A DNA stretch of 64,000 bases from Luteibacter anthropi. Lineage in GTDB: Bacteria > Pseudomonadota > Gammaproteobacteria > Xanthomonadales > Rhodanobacteraceae. The position numbers and the translations under genes are program-made. The notes under the pieces were generated by a model. The model was given only the letters and a program-made list of their open reading frames with translations. It ran no database searches and had not been told where the DNA came from. The stretch is taken from positions 62,001 to 126,000 of the forward strand of contig NZ_JAARLZ010000013.1 of NCBI RefSeq assembly GCF_011759365.1. The letters run 5' to 3'. Numbering within the stretch: the stretch's first letter is position 1; each line of letters starts with the position of its first letter. Shown piece after piece: positions 9,188 to 18,748 of the stretch.

Positions 9188-9628
9188 ATGATCCGCAATC
9201 CCGTTCGTACCGGCGCCGTGCTCGCCGCCGTACTCCTCGTCGCAGGCCCCGTGGCCGCGCAGAACGTGCGCAAGGTCGCACCGGACCGTCTCCCGAACTA
9301 CTGGACCCTGACCAACAGCTCGGTCAACGCGGACGTGCCCAACACCGGCAAGAACCTCGACCAGCCAGGCTGCGTCGCCGTGACCTACATGATCGGGTCC
9401 AATGGCCTGACCCAGAACGTCGTGGCCGCCAAGACGGTCCCCCAGGGCGACCTGGACAAGGTCGGCGTCAGTGCCGTCAAGGATTTCCGCTACGGGCCTT
9501 CCGGCGTGAATCGTGCCGCCGAACCGGTCAGCACGTACTACGTGGTCGGCTTCAACCTCCCCGAGGACCCGGCTCGCAAGGCCGCGATCATGAAGCAGTG
9601 CGAACTGCCCGGCTATAAGACCACTTGA
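9188..9628 (+). CDS. small exported protein with TonB C-terminal-like fold
   Basis: The 146-residue protein has a signal peptide (VLLVAGPVAAQ) and a mature region resembling the TonB C-terminal domain as found in stand-alone periplasmic proteins. GCVAVTYMIGSNGLTQNVVAAKTVPQGDLDKVGVSA has the strand-helix pattern with V..F..D.-type spacing. There is no N-terminal membrane anchor or proline-rich spanner, so it is not a canonical TonB. The function is unknown. It stands alone between pyk and the aldolase gene. Confidence 0.7.
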   Translation: MIRNPVRTGAVLAAVLLVAGPVAAQNVRKVAPDRLPNYWTLTNSSVNADVPNTGKNLDQPGCVAVTYMIGSNGLTQNVVAAKTVPQGDLDKVGVSAVKDFRYGPSGVNRAAEPVSTYYVVGFNLPEDPARKAAIMKQCELPGYKTT

Positions 9629-9734
9629 TCGCGCCGCACAACGGCTTTCGCGGGGTATTCCCCTATACTCCGCCGGTTTTCGCACTAGCCCCGCCTCGTT
9701 ACTGGGGGCATACCACTACGTCCACGGAGTTCTC

Positions 9735-10760
9735 ATGAGCATCGATAACCTCGAACAGATCGCGCAGGCGATGGTTGCACCCGGCAAGGGCATCATCGCC
9801 GTCGACGAATCCACCTCGACCATCAAGAAGCGTCTCGAGGCCGTCGGCCTGGAGAACAACGAGGAAAACCGTCGCGCGTACCGTGAGCTGCTGCTCACCG
9901 CCCCGGGCCTCGGCCAGTACATCTCGGGCGCCATCCTGTTCGACGAGACCATCCGCCAGAAGACCGGCGACGGCCGCAGCATGGTCGAGGCCATGGAAGC
10001 CGCCGGCATCATCCCGGGCATCAAGGTGGACAAGGGCACGCACCCGCTCGCCGGCTTCCCCGATGAAGTGGTCACCGAAGGCCTCGACGGCCTGCGCGAG
10101 CGCCTGCAGGAATACGCCAAGCTCGGTGCCAAGTTCGCCAAGTGGCGCGCCGTGATCAAGATCACCGACGGCACGCCGACCTCGGCGGCCGTGGAAGCCA
10201 ACGTGCACGCCCTGGCCCGTTACGCATCGCTGTGCCAGGAAGCCGGCATCGTGCCGATGGTCGAGCCCGAGATCCTCATGGACGACAAGGAAAGCGTCCA
10301 CGATATCGACACCAGCTACACGGTGCACGAGGAAGTCCTCCGCGCCCTGTTCGGCCAGCTGGCCCTTTTCAACGTCAATCTGCGCGGCCTGATCCTCAAG
10401 GTCAGCATGGTCATCCCGGGCAAGTACGCCCCGGCCGAGGAGCAGGTAGACGTCGAAGACGTGGCCCAGGCCACCGTGGATGTCTTCCAGAACGCCGTGC
10501 CGGCTTCCGTGGCAGGCATCGTGTTCCTCTCGGGCGGCCAGTCCGACGAGCAGGCCACGGCGCACCTGGACGCCATCAACAAGCTCGGTCCGCACCCGTG
10601 GCCGATCAGCTTCTCCTACGGCCGCGCCCTGGTCTCCAAGGCCCTGGACGTCTGGTCGAAGGATCAGAAGGCCAACTGGAAAGCCGGCCAGGAGACCGTG
10701 GTGGAGCGCGCCAAGGAAAACAGCGACGCCGCCAAGGGCAACTGGAAGAAGCGGGCCTGA
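9735..10760 (+). CDS. fba: fructose-bisphosphate aldolase, class I
   Basis: It reversibly splits fructose 1,6-bisphosphate into the two triose phosphates through a Schiff base. The 341-residue sequence is of the animal/plant class I type: GIIAVDESTSTIKKR near residue 20, FAKWRAVIKI around K136-K142, and the Schiff-base lysine K222 in LILKVSMVIPG. FLSGGQSDEQAT and the C-terminal phosphate-binding segment are present. The metal-dependent class II motifs are absent. A strong intrinsic terminator follows, so the gene is probably monocistronic. Confidence 0.95.
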   Translation: MSIDNLEQIAQAMVAPGKGIIAVDESTSTIKKRLEAVGLENNEENRRAYRELLLTAPGLGQYISGAILFDETIRQKTGDGRSMVEAMEAAGIIPGIKVDKGTHPLAGFPDEVVTEGLDGLRERLQEYAKLGAKFAKWRAVIKITDGTPTSAAVEANVHALARYASLCQEAGIVPMVEPEILMDDKESVHDIDTSYTVHEEVLRALFGQLALFNVNLRGLILKVSMVIPGKYAPAEEQVDVEDVAQATVDVFQNAVPASVAGIVFLSGGQSDEQATAHLDAINKLGPHPWPISFSYGRALVSKALDVWSKDQKANWKAGQETVVERAKENSDAAKGNWKKRA

Positions 10761-10780
10761 CGGTTCCTGCCGTCTAGACC

Positions 10781-10813
10781 GAAAAAGGCGCCGCTCTGTC
10801 GGCGCCTTTTTCT
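10781..10813 (+). terminator. intrinsic terminator after the aldolase gene
   Basis: GGCGCC (10787-10792) and GGCGCC (10801-10806) pair around an 8-nt loop, flanked by AAAAA upstream and TTTTTC downstream. Confidence 0.85.
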
Positions 10814-10920
10814 TGTGACCGGATCGCGCTTTCCCGTGGTTTTCGGTTGCGGCACGCTCGGCCCGGCGTTCCAATCGCACAAGGGGGCGTGTGCCACGCC
10901 CACGGGCTTGAGGGTTAGGG

Positions 10921-12360
10921 ATGAAACAGCGTGCATGGGTCGCCCTGGCGGCCTCTCTGGCCTGTGCGGCCGCCGGATCGGCGGTGCTGCAAGGTGGTGG
11001 TTCACCTGTGCGCTGGGCGCTTGCCGACGGCGGGGACGCCGATGCACCCGCGCCGGCCGTTTCCACGGCTGCCGTCGCACCGCGGATGGCCGTGAATGCC
11101 CCGGCCAGACGCAGGGCCTCGGCTGGTGCCGATAACGGCCCCACGCTGCCCCTGCTGGTGATCACCGGCTCGGAGCCTCCCCGGCACGAGGGAGTATTTA
11201 CCTATTACCCGGTGCGGATCGACGAAAAGCAGGCTCGCGCGGCGATGAAGGGCGGCCACCTGTCCATCCCCACGCCCGACGGCTCCCATCTCGACCTCGC
11301 CTTCGAGCATGCCGTGGAACACGAGAACGGCAACTGGAGCTGGGTCGGTCATCTCGACGGCCCGGACGATACCCAGCGCGCCGTGATCACCTTCGGCCCG
11401 GATTCCACCGTCGCCACCTTGCCCGACAGCGACGGCCAGCAGCGCAAGCTCACGGTGGAAAGCGGCCAGACCTATCTGGTGAGCGCGCCGCTCTCCAGCC
11501 TCCACGTCGGTGTGAATCCGCTGGGCGACGCCATCAAGCCGGTGGGCGTGCCGGGAGCGGGCCTTGCGGGAACCGGTGCCCTGGATGAAGCGCTGGGAAC
11601 GCCGATTGTTTCCGCTGCCGACGCGGCGGCGGGCAAATCCATCTCATCTGCCGCGGGTCAGACCACGGTGGACGTGCTGGCAATCTATTCCAGTGGCTTC
11701 CGCCAGGCGAAGGGCTCGACGTCGGCCGCCATCACCGAACTGACCAATCGTTTCGACGTGGCCAACCAGGTACTGCGCAACTCGCAGATCGATGCATCCT
11801 TCCGCATGGTCCGCGCACAGGAAGCACAGGCTCCTGACGACACCGACAACACGCAGATGCTGGATGCGATCCGCACCAGCACGCCCTGGGTACAGACCAT
11901 GCGCGACCAGGTGGGCGCCGATCTGGTCACCTTCGTGCGCCAGTACAACCAGGCGAACAACAGCTGTGGCGTGGCCTACATTCCGCCGGGTAACTACGCC
12001 GCGGCAGGGGACCTGATGTATTCGGTGGTGAGCGACGGCAGCCTGCCCACGGGCTACTACTGCGAAGCGACCACGCTGGCGCACGAACTCGGTCATAACC
12101 TCGGCGCCCAGCACAATCACGAGCAGGATGCGACAGGTGGCCTGTTTCCGTACTCGTATGGCTATCGCAACTTCTCTGCGAAGTTCTACGACGTGATGGC
12201 CTATGGCCCCGATGCCACCCAGCGCTTCTGGACGTTCTCCAATCCGCAGGTGCAGTGCAAGGGCCTGCCGTGCGGCGTTGCCGATTACGCGGATGTGGCT
12301 CGCACGCTACGCCTGACGATGCCGATTGCGGCGAAGTTCAGGACCAGCAAGACGCATTGA
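10921..12360 (+). CDS. secreted reprolysin-like zinc metalloprotease
   Basis: The 479-residue protein has an N-terminal hydrophobic signal (MKQRAWVALAASLACAAAG). A propeptide-like region follows, and a catalytic domain begins near VDVLAIYSSGFRQAKGS. The zinc motif HELGHNLGAQH (residues 388-398) is the extended HExxHxxGxxH of metzincins, and the downstream Met-turn candidate is YDVMAYG. Such bacterial enzymes are exported extracellular proteases. AGGG just before the ATG supports the start. The gene is followed by a REP pair and a bidirectional terminator. Confidence 0.88.
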   Translation: MKQRAWVALAASLACAAAGSAVLQGGGSPVRWALADGGDADAPAPAVSTAAVAPRMAVNAPARRRASAGADNGPTLPLLVITGSEPPRHEGVFTYYPVRIDEKQARAAMKGGHLSIPTPDGSHLDLAFEHAVEHENGNWSWVGHLDGPDDTQRAVITFGPDSTVATLPDSDGQQRKLTVESGQTYLVSAPLSSLHVGVNPLGDAIKPVGVPGAGLAGTGALDEALGTPIVSAADAAAGKSISSAAGQTTVDVLAIYSSGFRQAKGSTSAAITELTNRFDVANQVLRNSQIDASFRMVRAQEAQAPDDTDNTQMLDAIRTSTPWVQTMRDQVGADLVTFVRQYNQANNSCGVAYIPPGNYAAAGDLMYSVVSDGSLPTGYYCEATTLAHELGHNLGAQHNHEQDATGGLFPYSYGYRNFSAKFYDVMAYGPDATQRFWTFSNPQVQCKGLPCGVADYADVARTLRLTMPIAAKFRTSKTH

Positions 12361-12365
12361 ATGGA

Positions 12366-12436
12366 GTGTAGGAGCGCGCCTTGCGCGCGACCGCTCTTGG
12401 CGACAATCCGGTCGCGCGCAAGGCGCGCTCCTACAA
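12366..12436. repeat. REP-like palindrome pair
   Basis: Two inverted copies (12367-12392 and about 12408-12435) lie directly after the metalloprotease stop. The second abuts the following terminator. Confidence 0.85.
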
Positions 12437-12470
12437 AAAAGCCGGTGCCCTGGGGCACCGGCTTTTTCAT
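12434..12470. terminator. bidirectional intrinsic terminator
   Basis: GCCGGTGCCC (12441-12450) pairs with GGGCACCGGC (12453-12462), with an A-run on the left and a T-run on the right. It serves both the metalloprotease gene and the convergent membrane-protein gene. Confidence 0.9.
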
Positions 12471-12490
12471 TTCAACACTTGAAACGTGGA

Positions 12491-13084
12491 TCAGAAGCGG
12501 TATTCAGCGCTGATCGAAGCCATGTTCGTCGACAGGTCCACACCGTGCTTGTCGGCATCGTAGTGGTCGTAGTTGATGCCAAGGCTCCAGTTGCTGTTGA
12601 AGTCGTAGCCCACGCCTGCACCGGCGTACCAGCTGGTCTTGTCGATGCTGCGACGGCTGCTCAGGTCGATGTCGTCGTTGCTGAGGCCATGGCCCTGCCA
12701 GCCGTAGATGCCGCCACGAGCGCTGATGTACCACTGCGGGGTGATGTTGAAGTGGCCGTTCACGCCGGCGGTCCAGCCATGCAGCTCCGACTTGCGGCGA
12801 TCGATAACCCGGTTGCCGTTGAAGAAGTTCTTGGCGTGGATGTTGCCGAGATCGTTGTAGCCGACTTCGACGCCGAGTGCGGCCCACGGTGCCACGGCCC
12901 AGCGGTAGCCGCCGTTCAGGGCATAACCGGTGTCATGACCGTTGTAGGCGTTCTTGTCGACCGAGGTGCGACCAACGCTGCCGTTGACGAACCAGCCGGC
13001 TGCGCCATTGGCATCCTGGGCGAAAGCGGGGGTGGCGACGGCGCCCGCAGCGACGAGGGCGAGGGCAATAAGGGTCTTCTTCAT
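12491..13084 (-). CDS. outer-membrane beta-barrel protein (OmpA-barrel-like)
   Basis: The 197-residue protein has a clear signal peptide (MKKTLIALALVAAGAVATPAFA, cut before Q). Alternating aromatic/hydrophobic strands follow: GWFVNGSVGRTS, GYALNGGYRWA, LGVEVGYNDLG, WYISARGGIYGW and SWYAGAGVGYDF. The chain ends in F (SAEYRF), the usual Bam-recognised C-terminal aromatic. About eight strands fit an OmpA-type transmembrane domain without the peptidoglycan-binding domain. A clear paralogue lies just upstream. The ligand or role is unknown. Confidence 0.85.
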   Translation of the reverse strand: MKKTLIALALVAAGAVATPAFAQDANGAAGWFVNGSVGRTSVDKNAYNGHDTGYALNGGYRWAVAPWAALGVEVGYNDLGNIHAKNFFNGNRVIDRRKSELHGWTAGVNGHFNITPQWYISARGGIYGWQGHGLSNDDIDLSSRRSIDKTSWYAGAGVGYDFNSNWSLGINYDHYDADKHGVDLSTNMASISAEYRF

Positions 13085-13278
13085 GGTGATCTCTCCTGCT
13101 TTTTGTTCTTGTGAGCGGCGGCGACCTTAGGGGGAATGTCGTCTTTCGCTACCCGCGCACGAGTGGGGTATTCGTGCGTCCAACCTTAGATGTGGCAGTC
13201 CTGTGACGATTCAATACCGCGAGGTTTAATATTTAAAATCGGTTAAGTCTTCAAAGCGTGTTAAGCGCGCAGACGAAA

Positions 13279-13308
13279 CAGGCCGCGACGGTTGCCCGTC
13301 GCGGCCTG
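13279..13308 (-). terminator. stem-loop after the second barrel gene
   Basis: CAGGCCGCGACGG (13279-13291) pairs with CCGTCGCGGCCTG (13296-13308) around a 4-nt loop, 33 nt past the stop codon. The rest of the 13085-13340 gap is A/T-richer and presumably holds the promoter of the downstream barrel gene. Confidence 0.65.
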
Positions 13309-13340
13309 TGAAATACCGTGAAAACCGGTATCTGTACGAC

Positions 13341-14069
13341 TTAGAAGCGGTATTCGCCAGCCAGCGAGACGATGCCGGTGGAGCGCTTCAGGCCGGTCGA
13401 GACGTCGCCGGTGGCGTTGTTCTTGACCTTGCCGGCATTGGCGTGGAAGTAGTCGTAGTTCACGCCTACGCTGAAGTGCTGGTTGATGTCCCAGCCCGTG
13501 CCGATACCGGCATACCAGCTGCCACGACCCGGACGGCCGCCGTTGGAGAAGCCGATGTCCTGGCCCACGCTGTTGTTGTAGTTGTTGCTGTTGTCATTGG
13601 CGCGGAAGTAACCGCCGTGCGCGCTGATGTACCACTGCGGCACGAGGTTCAGCTTGCCGTTGACACCGACCATCCAGCCGCGCAGGGCGTTGCGGCTCTT
13701 GCGCTGGTTGACGTCGTTATCGTTGAAGATGTTCTTCACACGGTAGTTGCCGAGGTCGGTGTAGCCGCCTTCGACGCCGAGGCCCAGATCCTGGCCGACC
13801 TTCCAGCGGTAACCGCCGAGGACGCCATAACCGGTGCGACGGCCCTGTTCACCGTGCAGGAAATTGAAACCGCTGGCATTGCTGCCGAAACCGCCGGTGT
13901 CGCTGCCGTTGGTACGGCCGACGTTGGCGCCGATGAACCAGTTGCCGCTACCGACGGCCTGTTCCGGCTGGTAGTTGCCGGAGACAGCCGAGTTGCTGTC
14001 CTGGGCGAAGGCCGGGATGGCCGCGAACGAGATGCAAGAAACCGCAAGGGCAAGAGCTGCCTTCTTCAT
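13341..14069 (-). CDS. outer-membrane beta-barrel protein, paralogue of its neighbour
   Basis: The 242-residue protein has signal peptide MKKAALALAVSCISFAAIPAFA before Q. It shares blocks with the neighbouring 197-residue barrel: NWFIGANVGRT, GYGVLGGYRWKVG, LGVEGGYTDLGNYRVKNIFN, PQWYISAHGGYF and the ending LAGEYRF. It is longer mainly in an N-terminal Gly/Asn-rich segment and in the loops, as expected for surface-exposed regions diverging after duplication. The two genes are separated by a terminator and are probably expressed separately. Confidence 0.85.
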   Translation of the reverse strand: MKKAALALAVSCISFAAIPAFAQDSNSAVSGNYQPEQAVGSGNWFIGANVGRTNGSDTGGFGSNASGFNFLHGEQGRRTGYGVLGGYRWKVGQDLGLGVEGGYTDLGNYRVKNIFNDNDVNQRKSRNALRGWMVGVNGKLNLVPQWYISAHGGYFRANDNSNNYNNSVGQDIGFSNGGRPGRGSWYAGIGTGWDINQHFSVGVNYDYFHANAGKVKNNATGDVSTGLKRSTGIVSLAGEYRF

Positions 14070-14293
14070 GGGAATGTTCCTCTTATTGTCGGGGCGGCCA
14101 CCAGGCTTGGGGTGGGGGAGCTTTGGTGGCCGATACCGATTAGACCCCCCCGAACCTGAAGAGATTCAAAAATGCGGATGAAATTATTAAGGCTTGGTTA
14201 ACTTGCCCACTGTCCCCTGAATCTCCACGACAACGTGATACCCAATGCGCGACAATGGCGTTTTTTCCGCCGCCTGCTAACTGGAGAACGCCG

Positions 14294-16306
14294 ATGACGA
14301 CACGCCGCGAACGCGCCAATGCGATCCGCGCCCTGGCCATGGATGGTGTGGAAGCTGCAAAGTCGGGTCACCCCGGCATGCCCATGGGCATGGCCGACAT
14401 CGCCGAAGTGGTCTGGGGCGATTTCCTCCACCACAACCCGTCGAACCCGCACTGGCCCAACCGCGATCGCTTCGTCCTCTCGAACGGCCACGGCTCGATG
14501 CTGCAGTACGCGCTGCTGCACCTGACCGGCTACAACCTGCCGATCGAAGACCTGAAGAATTTCCGCCAGCTCAACCATCACACCGCGGGTCACCCGGAAT
14601 ACGGCCACACCCCGGGCGTCGAGACCACCACCGGCCCGCTCGGCCAGGGCCTGGCCAATGCCGTGGGCTTTGCCATTGCCGAGAAGGTGCTGGCCGAGCG
14701 CTTCAACAAGCCGGGCCACGACATCGTCGATCACCACACCTTCGTGTTCCTGGGCGATGGCTGCCTCATGGAAGGCATCTCGCACGAAGTGTCCTCGCTT
14801 GCCGGCACGCTCAAGCTCGGCAAGCTCGTCGCCATCTACGACGACAATGGCATCTCCATCGACGGCGAGGTGCACGACTGGTTCACCGACAACACCGCCG
14901 AGCGCTTCAGGGCCTACGGCTGGAACGTCGTGGTGGGCGATGACGGCAAGCCGGTGGACGGCCACGACGCCGACTCCATCAAGAAGGCCATCGCTTCCGC
15001 CACCTCGCAGAGCGAGAAGCCGAGCCTGGTGATCTGCAAGACCATCATCGGCTTCGGTTCGCCGAACAAGGAAGGCAAGGAATCCTCGCACGGTGCCCCG
15101 CTGGGTCCGGACGAAGTGAAGCTGGCCCGCGAGCAGCTGGGCTGGAAATACGGCCCGTTCGAGATTCCGGACGACATCTACGCCTCGTGGAATGCGAAGG
15201 ACGCCGGTGCCAAGGCCGAAAAGGCCTGGAACGACCAGTTCGACGCCTACGCCAAGGCTCATCCGGAGCTGGCTGCCGAATTCAAGCGCCGTACCGCCGG
15301 CGAGCTGCCGAAGAGCTGGCACGAAGGCGCCGCCGCTTATGTTGCGAAGATGCAGGCCGAAGGTCCGGTCGTGGCGTCGCGCAAGGCGTCGCAGATGGCC
15401 CTCGATGCGTTCGGCCCGCTGCTGCCTGAGCTGATCGGTGGTTCCGCCGATCTCGCCCCGTCGAACCTCACCATCTGGAAGGGTTCGAAGAACATCACCA
15501 CGGGTGGTGCGGATGGCAACTACATCCACTACGGCGTGCGTGAGTTCGGCATGTCGGCCATCGCCAACGGCATTGCACTGCACGGTGGTTTCATTCCGTA
15601 CGACGCCACCTTCCTGGTGTTTTCCGACTACGCCCGTAACGCGGTGCGCATGTCGGCGCTGATTCCGGCGCACGCCATCCACGTCTACACCCACGACTCG
15701 ATCGGCCTGGGCGAAGACGGCCCCACCCACCAGCCGGTGGAGCACCTGGGTTCGCTGCGCCTGATCCCGAACAACCGCGTGTGGCGTCCGGCCGATGCGG
15801 TGGAATCGGCGGTGTCCTGGAAGAAGGCGATCGAGCGCGCCGGCAACCCGTCGTGCCTGGTCTTCTCGCGCCAGAACCTCAAGCACAACCCGCGTACGGA
15901 AGCCCAGGTGGCTGATATCGAGAAGGGCGGCTACGTCCTGTTCGAGCCGTCGGAGAAGTTCAAGGCGATCATCATCGCCACGGGCTCCGAAGTCGGCATC
16001 GCCGTCGAGGCCGCGCAGGCACTGGGCGACCAGGGCGTGCCGGTCCGTGTCGTCTCGATGCCCTGCACCGAGGAATTCGACGCCCAGCCGGTGGAATACC
16101 GTGAAGGCGTGCTGCCGTCGTGGTGCCGCGCCCGCGTGGCGGTGGAAGCCGCCAGCGTCGATTTCTGGGCCAAGTACATCGGCCTGGACGGCAAGGCCAT
16201 CGGCATGAGCACCTTCGGCGCCTCGGCCCCCATCGACAAGCTGTACGAGCACTTCGGCATCACCACCCCGAAGGTGATTGATGCCGTGAAGAGCGTCATC
16301 AAGTAA
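14294..16306 (+). CDS. tkt: transketolase
   Basis: This thiamine-diphosphate enzyme of the pentose phosphate pathway transfers two-carbon ketol units between sugar phosphates. It has 670 residues from an ATG preceded by GGAG. Motifs include [18 protein letters not shown] near the N-terminus and the cofactor motif GDGCLMEG (G154-D155-G156) running to [25 protein letters not shown] follows in the pyrimidine domain. It lies in the region holding gapA, pyk, aldolase and pgk, a grouping typical of this order. Confidence 0.96.
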   Translation: MTTRRERANAIRALAMDGVEAAKSGHPGMPMGMADIAEVVWGDFLHHNPSNPHWPNRDRFVLSNGHGSMLQYALLHLTGYNLPIEDLKNFRQLNHHTAGHPEYGHTPGVETTTGPLGQGLANAVGFAIAEKVLAERFNKPGHDIVDHHTFVFLGDGCLMEGISHEVSSLAGTLKLGKLVAIYDDNGISIDGEVHDWFTDNTAERFRAYGWNVVVGDDGKPVDGHDADSIKKAIASATSQSEKPSLVICKTIIGFGSPNKEGKESSHGAPLGPDEVKLAREQLGWKYGPFEIPDDIYASWNAKDAGAKAEKAWNDQFDAYAKAHPELAAEFKRRTAGELPKSWHEGAAAYVAKMQAEGPVVASRKASQMALDAFGPLLPELIGGSADLAPSNLTIWKGSKNITTGGADGNYIHYGVREFGMSAIANGIALHGGFIPYDATFLVFSDYARNAVRMSALIPAHAIHVYTHDSIGLGEDGPTHQPVEHLGSLRLIPNNRVWRPADAVESAVSWKKAIERAGNPSCLVFSRQNLKHNPRTEAQVADIEKGGYVLFEPSEKFKAIIIATGSEVGIAVEAAQALGDQGVPVRVVSMPCTEEFDAQPVEYREGVLPSWCRARVAVEAASVDFWAKYIGLDGKAIGMSTFGASAPIDKLYEHFGITTPKVIDAVKSVIK

Positions 16307-16321
16307 GCGACGCTGCTTCAG

Positions 16322-16353
16322 GAACGAAGGCTCCCGCATGGGGGCCTTCGTTC
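16322..16353 (+). terminator. stem-loop after tkt
   Basis: GAACGAAGGC and GCCTTCGTTC pair, extended by CCC/GGG near the loop. It follows the tkt stop by 15 nt; the T-rich tail is weak. Confidence 0.6.
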
Positions 16354-16393
16354 GTTATACGCCCATGGTTTTTCGGATAAGCCGTTCGTCACG

Positions 16394-18484
16394 ATGACAT
16401 CCTCCCGTTCGCCCCACGCTTATTTCCCCTATATCGACGGCTTGCGTGCCATCGCGGTGCTGTCTGTCGTGCTCTACCACCTGCATGGAAGCTGGCTGCC
16501 AGGCGGCTTCGCTGGCGTGGATGTGTTCTTCGTGATCTCGGGTTTCGTGGTAAGCGCCTCGGTGGGATTGCGTGAGCGGTCGTCGCTTGCGTCATTCTGG
16601 GGCTATTTCCTGGCACGCCGGTTCCAGCGCATTGCTCCCGCGCTGCTTGTCTGTCTGCTGGCGACTACGGTTGCCGCGACGCTATTCATCCCGGAGGCCT
16701 GGCTCAGCGGGCACAACCAGAAGACGGGACGCTTCGCGTTTTTCGGTTTCAGCAACCTCGTGCTGGCGAACAACGACAACAGTTACTTCTCGCCGATCAC
16801 CGAATTCAACCCCTACACGCACACCTGGTCCCTGGGGGTGGAGGAGCAGTTCTATCTGCTGTTCCCGGTACTGTTCTGGGCCTGGAGTTTCGGCGGTCGC
16901 TGGCGTCGCCTGACGCTGGGGCTTTTTGCGCTGTTAGGCGTCGTGTCCTTCGGTTATGCCTGGGCGATCCGGACTACGGACAGTCTCGCCGCCTTCTATC
17001 TGCTGGCGCCACGCTTCTGGGAGCTGGCAGCCGGCGTGATGCTGTATCAGGCCATGGCCTGCATGGGGCGGCGTTTTGACACGTCCACAATGGATACGGT
17101 GATGCCCTGGAAGGTGGCGGTTGCCACCATCGGGTTCATTTTTATGGGTATCGGATTGTGGTTCTCGCAGCCCGATCAGTTTCCCGTGCCAGGTGCACTG
17201 TGGGCCGTTGCAGGTTCGGTGCTGGTGTTGGGCGCGCTTCATGGCCAGCCGGATGCAGTCTGGCCCGTTCGCCTGCTCACGGCATCGCCGATGCGCCTGC
17301 TTGGAGGCATGTCCTATTCACTCTACCTCTGGCACTGGCCGGTGTTCGTGCTGTTCCGATGGACGGTTGGCCTGGGCGACTGGCCGTGGCTGCTTGCCGC
17401 ACTTGCCCTGACGTTTGTGCTGGCATGGTGTTCATGGCGCTGGATCGAGCAGCCGTTCCGACGGTCGCAGCGTATCCGGCGGCTACCACGCTGGGCTGTC
17501 GTCGGATGTGGACTGGTGATCCTGGTCATGGGGGCATCGCTGCACCGCTTCATCGACCACCGGCAACCGCGCTGGTCGTTGAGTACGGTCGCCAGGCATG
17601 CTGACGACTGGTACCCGACCACGGTCACGCTGAAAACGGCGCCCGCTTGCGGCGTGCCGGAGCCAGCCGTGGACGACCTGGAGCATGGCAAGCGCATCCG
17701 TTATGCGAGGACGGCCTGTGACCGTCCGGTGGACGGTCCGGATGTCTTTGTCGTGGGTGACTCGCATGCGATGGCGTTCGGCACGTTGTTCGAGGCCTAC
17801 GTGGCGCGCACTGGTGCGCATGTCACGCTGTACAACAATTCAGGTTGCGCCTTCCTCGGCCTTCGCCCGGAAAGCGATGCAGGCGATCGGTGCAAGACGG
17901 CATCGGCCATTTCCGAGCGCGATATCCTTGCCCGGGTGAAACCGGGGGACGTGGTGTTTCTGCCTTCGTTGCGCATGCCGCGCTTCGTCGACCAATGGAT
18001 CCGATACCCGCGCGACGCTGCGATCGCCCAGGCGCTGGATGCGGGCCGATTGGCGAAAGAGAGCGGTGCCGAACAGGCGGCGATCGATGTCGTTTCGCGT
18101 TTCAGCGCGAAGGGAGCACGTGTCGTGCTCGAAGCGCCCAATGTATTGCTCAACGCGCCGGCTTATCGCTGCGCCGACCCCTGGACGCGCAGCAATCCCA
18201 TGTGCCTGCCAGGCATGGCCGTTGACCGGTCCTGGTTCTTGCACCTTCGGCAACCGATGCTGGAGGTCGAGATGAATGTGGCACGTGCCGTCCCGGGAAC
18301 GACGGTGTTCGACCCCCTGCCCACACTGTGCCCGGAAGGAGCGGAGTGCACGGGATTCAGGGGCGGCCGCCCTTTGTTCTTCGACGGCGACCATGTGAGC
18401 GGCTATGGCAACAAAGTGCTCGCATCGGCGTTCGAAGCCGCGATGCGCGACGCGGCCAAGGGAACCCTTCACGGCCCAGGGTAG
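16394..18484 (+). CDS. acyltransferase-3 membrane protein with C-terminal SGNH domain (OafA type)
   Basis: The 696-residue protein should transfer acyl (usually acetyl) groups from the cytoplasm to surface polysaccharide. The N-terminal half is a ten-or-so-helix acyltransferase-3 domain opening with YIDGLRAIAVLSVVLYH (R18, H29) and FAGVDVFFVISGFV. The C-terminal third is a periplasmic SGNH esterase-like domain with FVVGDSHAMA (S457) and FFDGDHVSGYG (D664, H667), so both catalytic ends are intact. No polysaccharide genes adjoin it; the substrate could be the O-antigen encoded 20 kb away, but that is inference. Confidence 0.9.
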   Translation: MTSSRSPHAYFPYIDGLRAIAVLSVVLYHLHGSWLPGGFAGVDVFFVISGFVVSASVGLRERSSLASFWGYFLARRFQRIAPALLVCLLATTVAATLFIPEAWLSGHNQKTGRFAFFGFSNLVLANNDNSYFSPITEFNPYTHTWSLGVEEQFYLLFPVLFWAWSFGGRWRRLTLGLFALLGVVSFGYAWAIRTTDSLAAFYLLAPRFWELAAGVMLYQAMACMGRRFDTSTMDTVMPWKVAVATIGFIFMGIGLWFSQPDQFPVPGALWAVAGSVLVLGALHGQPDAVWPVRLLTASPMRLLGGMSYSLYLWHWPVFVLFRWTVGLGDWPWLLAALALTFVLAWCSWRWIEQPFRRSQRIRRLPRWAVVGCGLVILVMGASLHRFIDHRQPRWSLSTVARHADDWYPTTVTLKTAPACGVPEPAVDDLEHGKRIRYARTACDRPVDGPDVFVVGDSHAMAFGTLFEAYVARTGAHVTLYNNSGCAFLGLRPESDAGDRCKTASAISERDILARVKPGDVVFLPSLRMPRFVDQWIRYPRDAAIAQALDAGRLAKESGAEQAAIDVVSRFSAKGARVVLEAPNVLLNAPAYRCADPWTRSNPMCLPGMAVDRSWFLHLRQPMLEVEMNVARAVPGTTVFDPLPTLCPEGAECTGFRGGRPLFFDGDHVSGYGNKVLASAFEAAMRDAAKGTLHGPG

Positions 18485-18748
18485 GCGGCCGAGCTGCCTG
18501 CGTCGGGCATATTGTGCAAATTCTCACGTGCCGACAGGATGCGCCGGGCGCAAGAAGGACTTTTCTCGATCGCTGGAGTCTGACCGCCCACGGTGGCCTG
18601 GCTAGGTCTCGTATCGAGGAACGAATCCGGTCGGATATCACGGTCGACACGGGGAATGGTCATGTCGTAACGGTCTACAGCCGTAGCTATTTCAGAATTC
18701 GCGGCGTCGATCGATCAGATCGCGACCGTTTTTTCCTCGGACAAAAGC

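Noticed and set aside
14198-16339. A 713-codon frame antisense to transketolase
   Set aside because: It has no recognisable domain, has the Arg/Gly/Val/His-rich composition of antisense GC-rich DNA, and lies exactly opposite a certain gene.
18485-18748. Short gene between the large acyltransferase and the lectin gene
   Set aside because: Frames here are short continuations of neighbouring shadows without start signals; nothing recognisable is seen.
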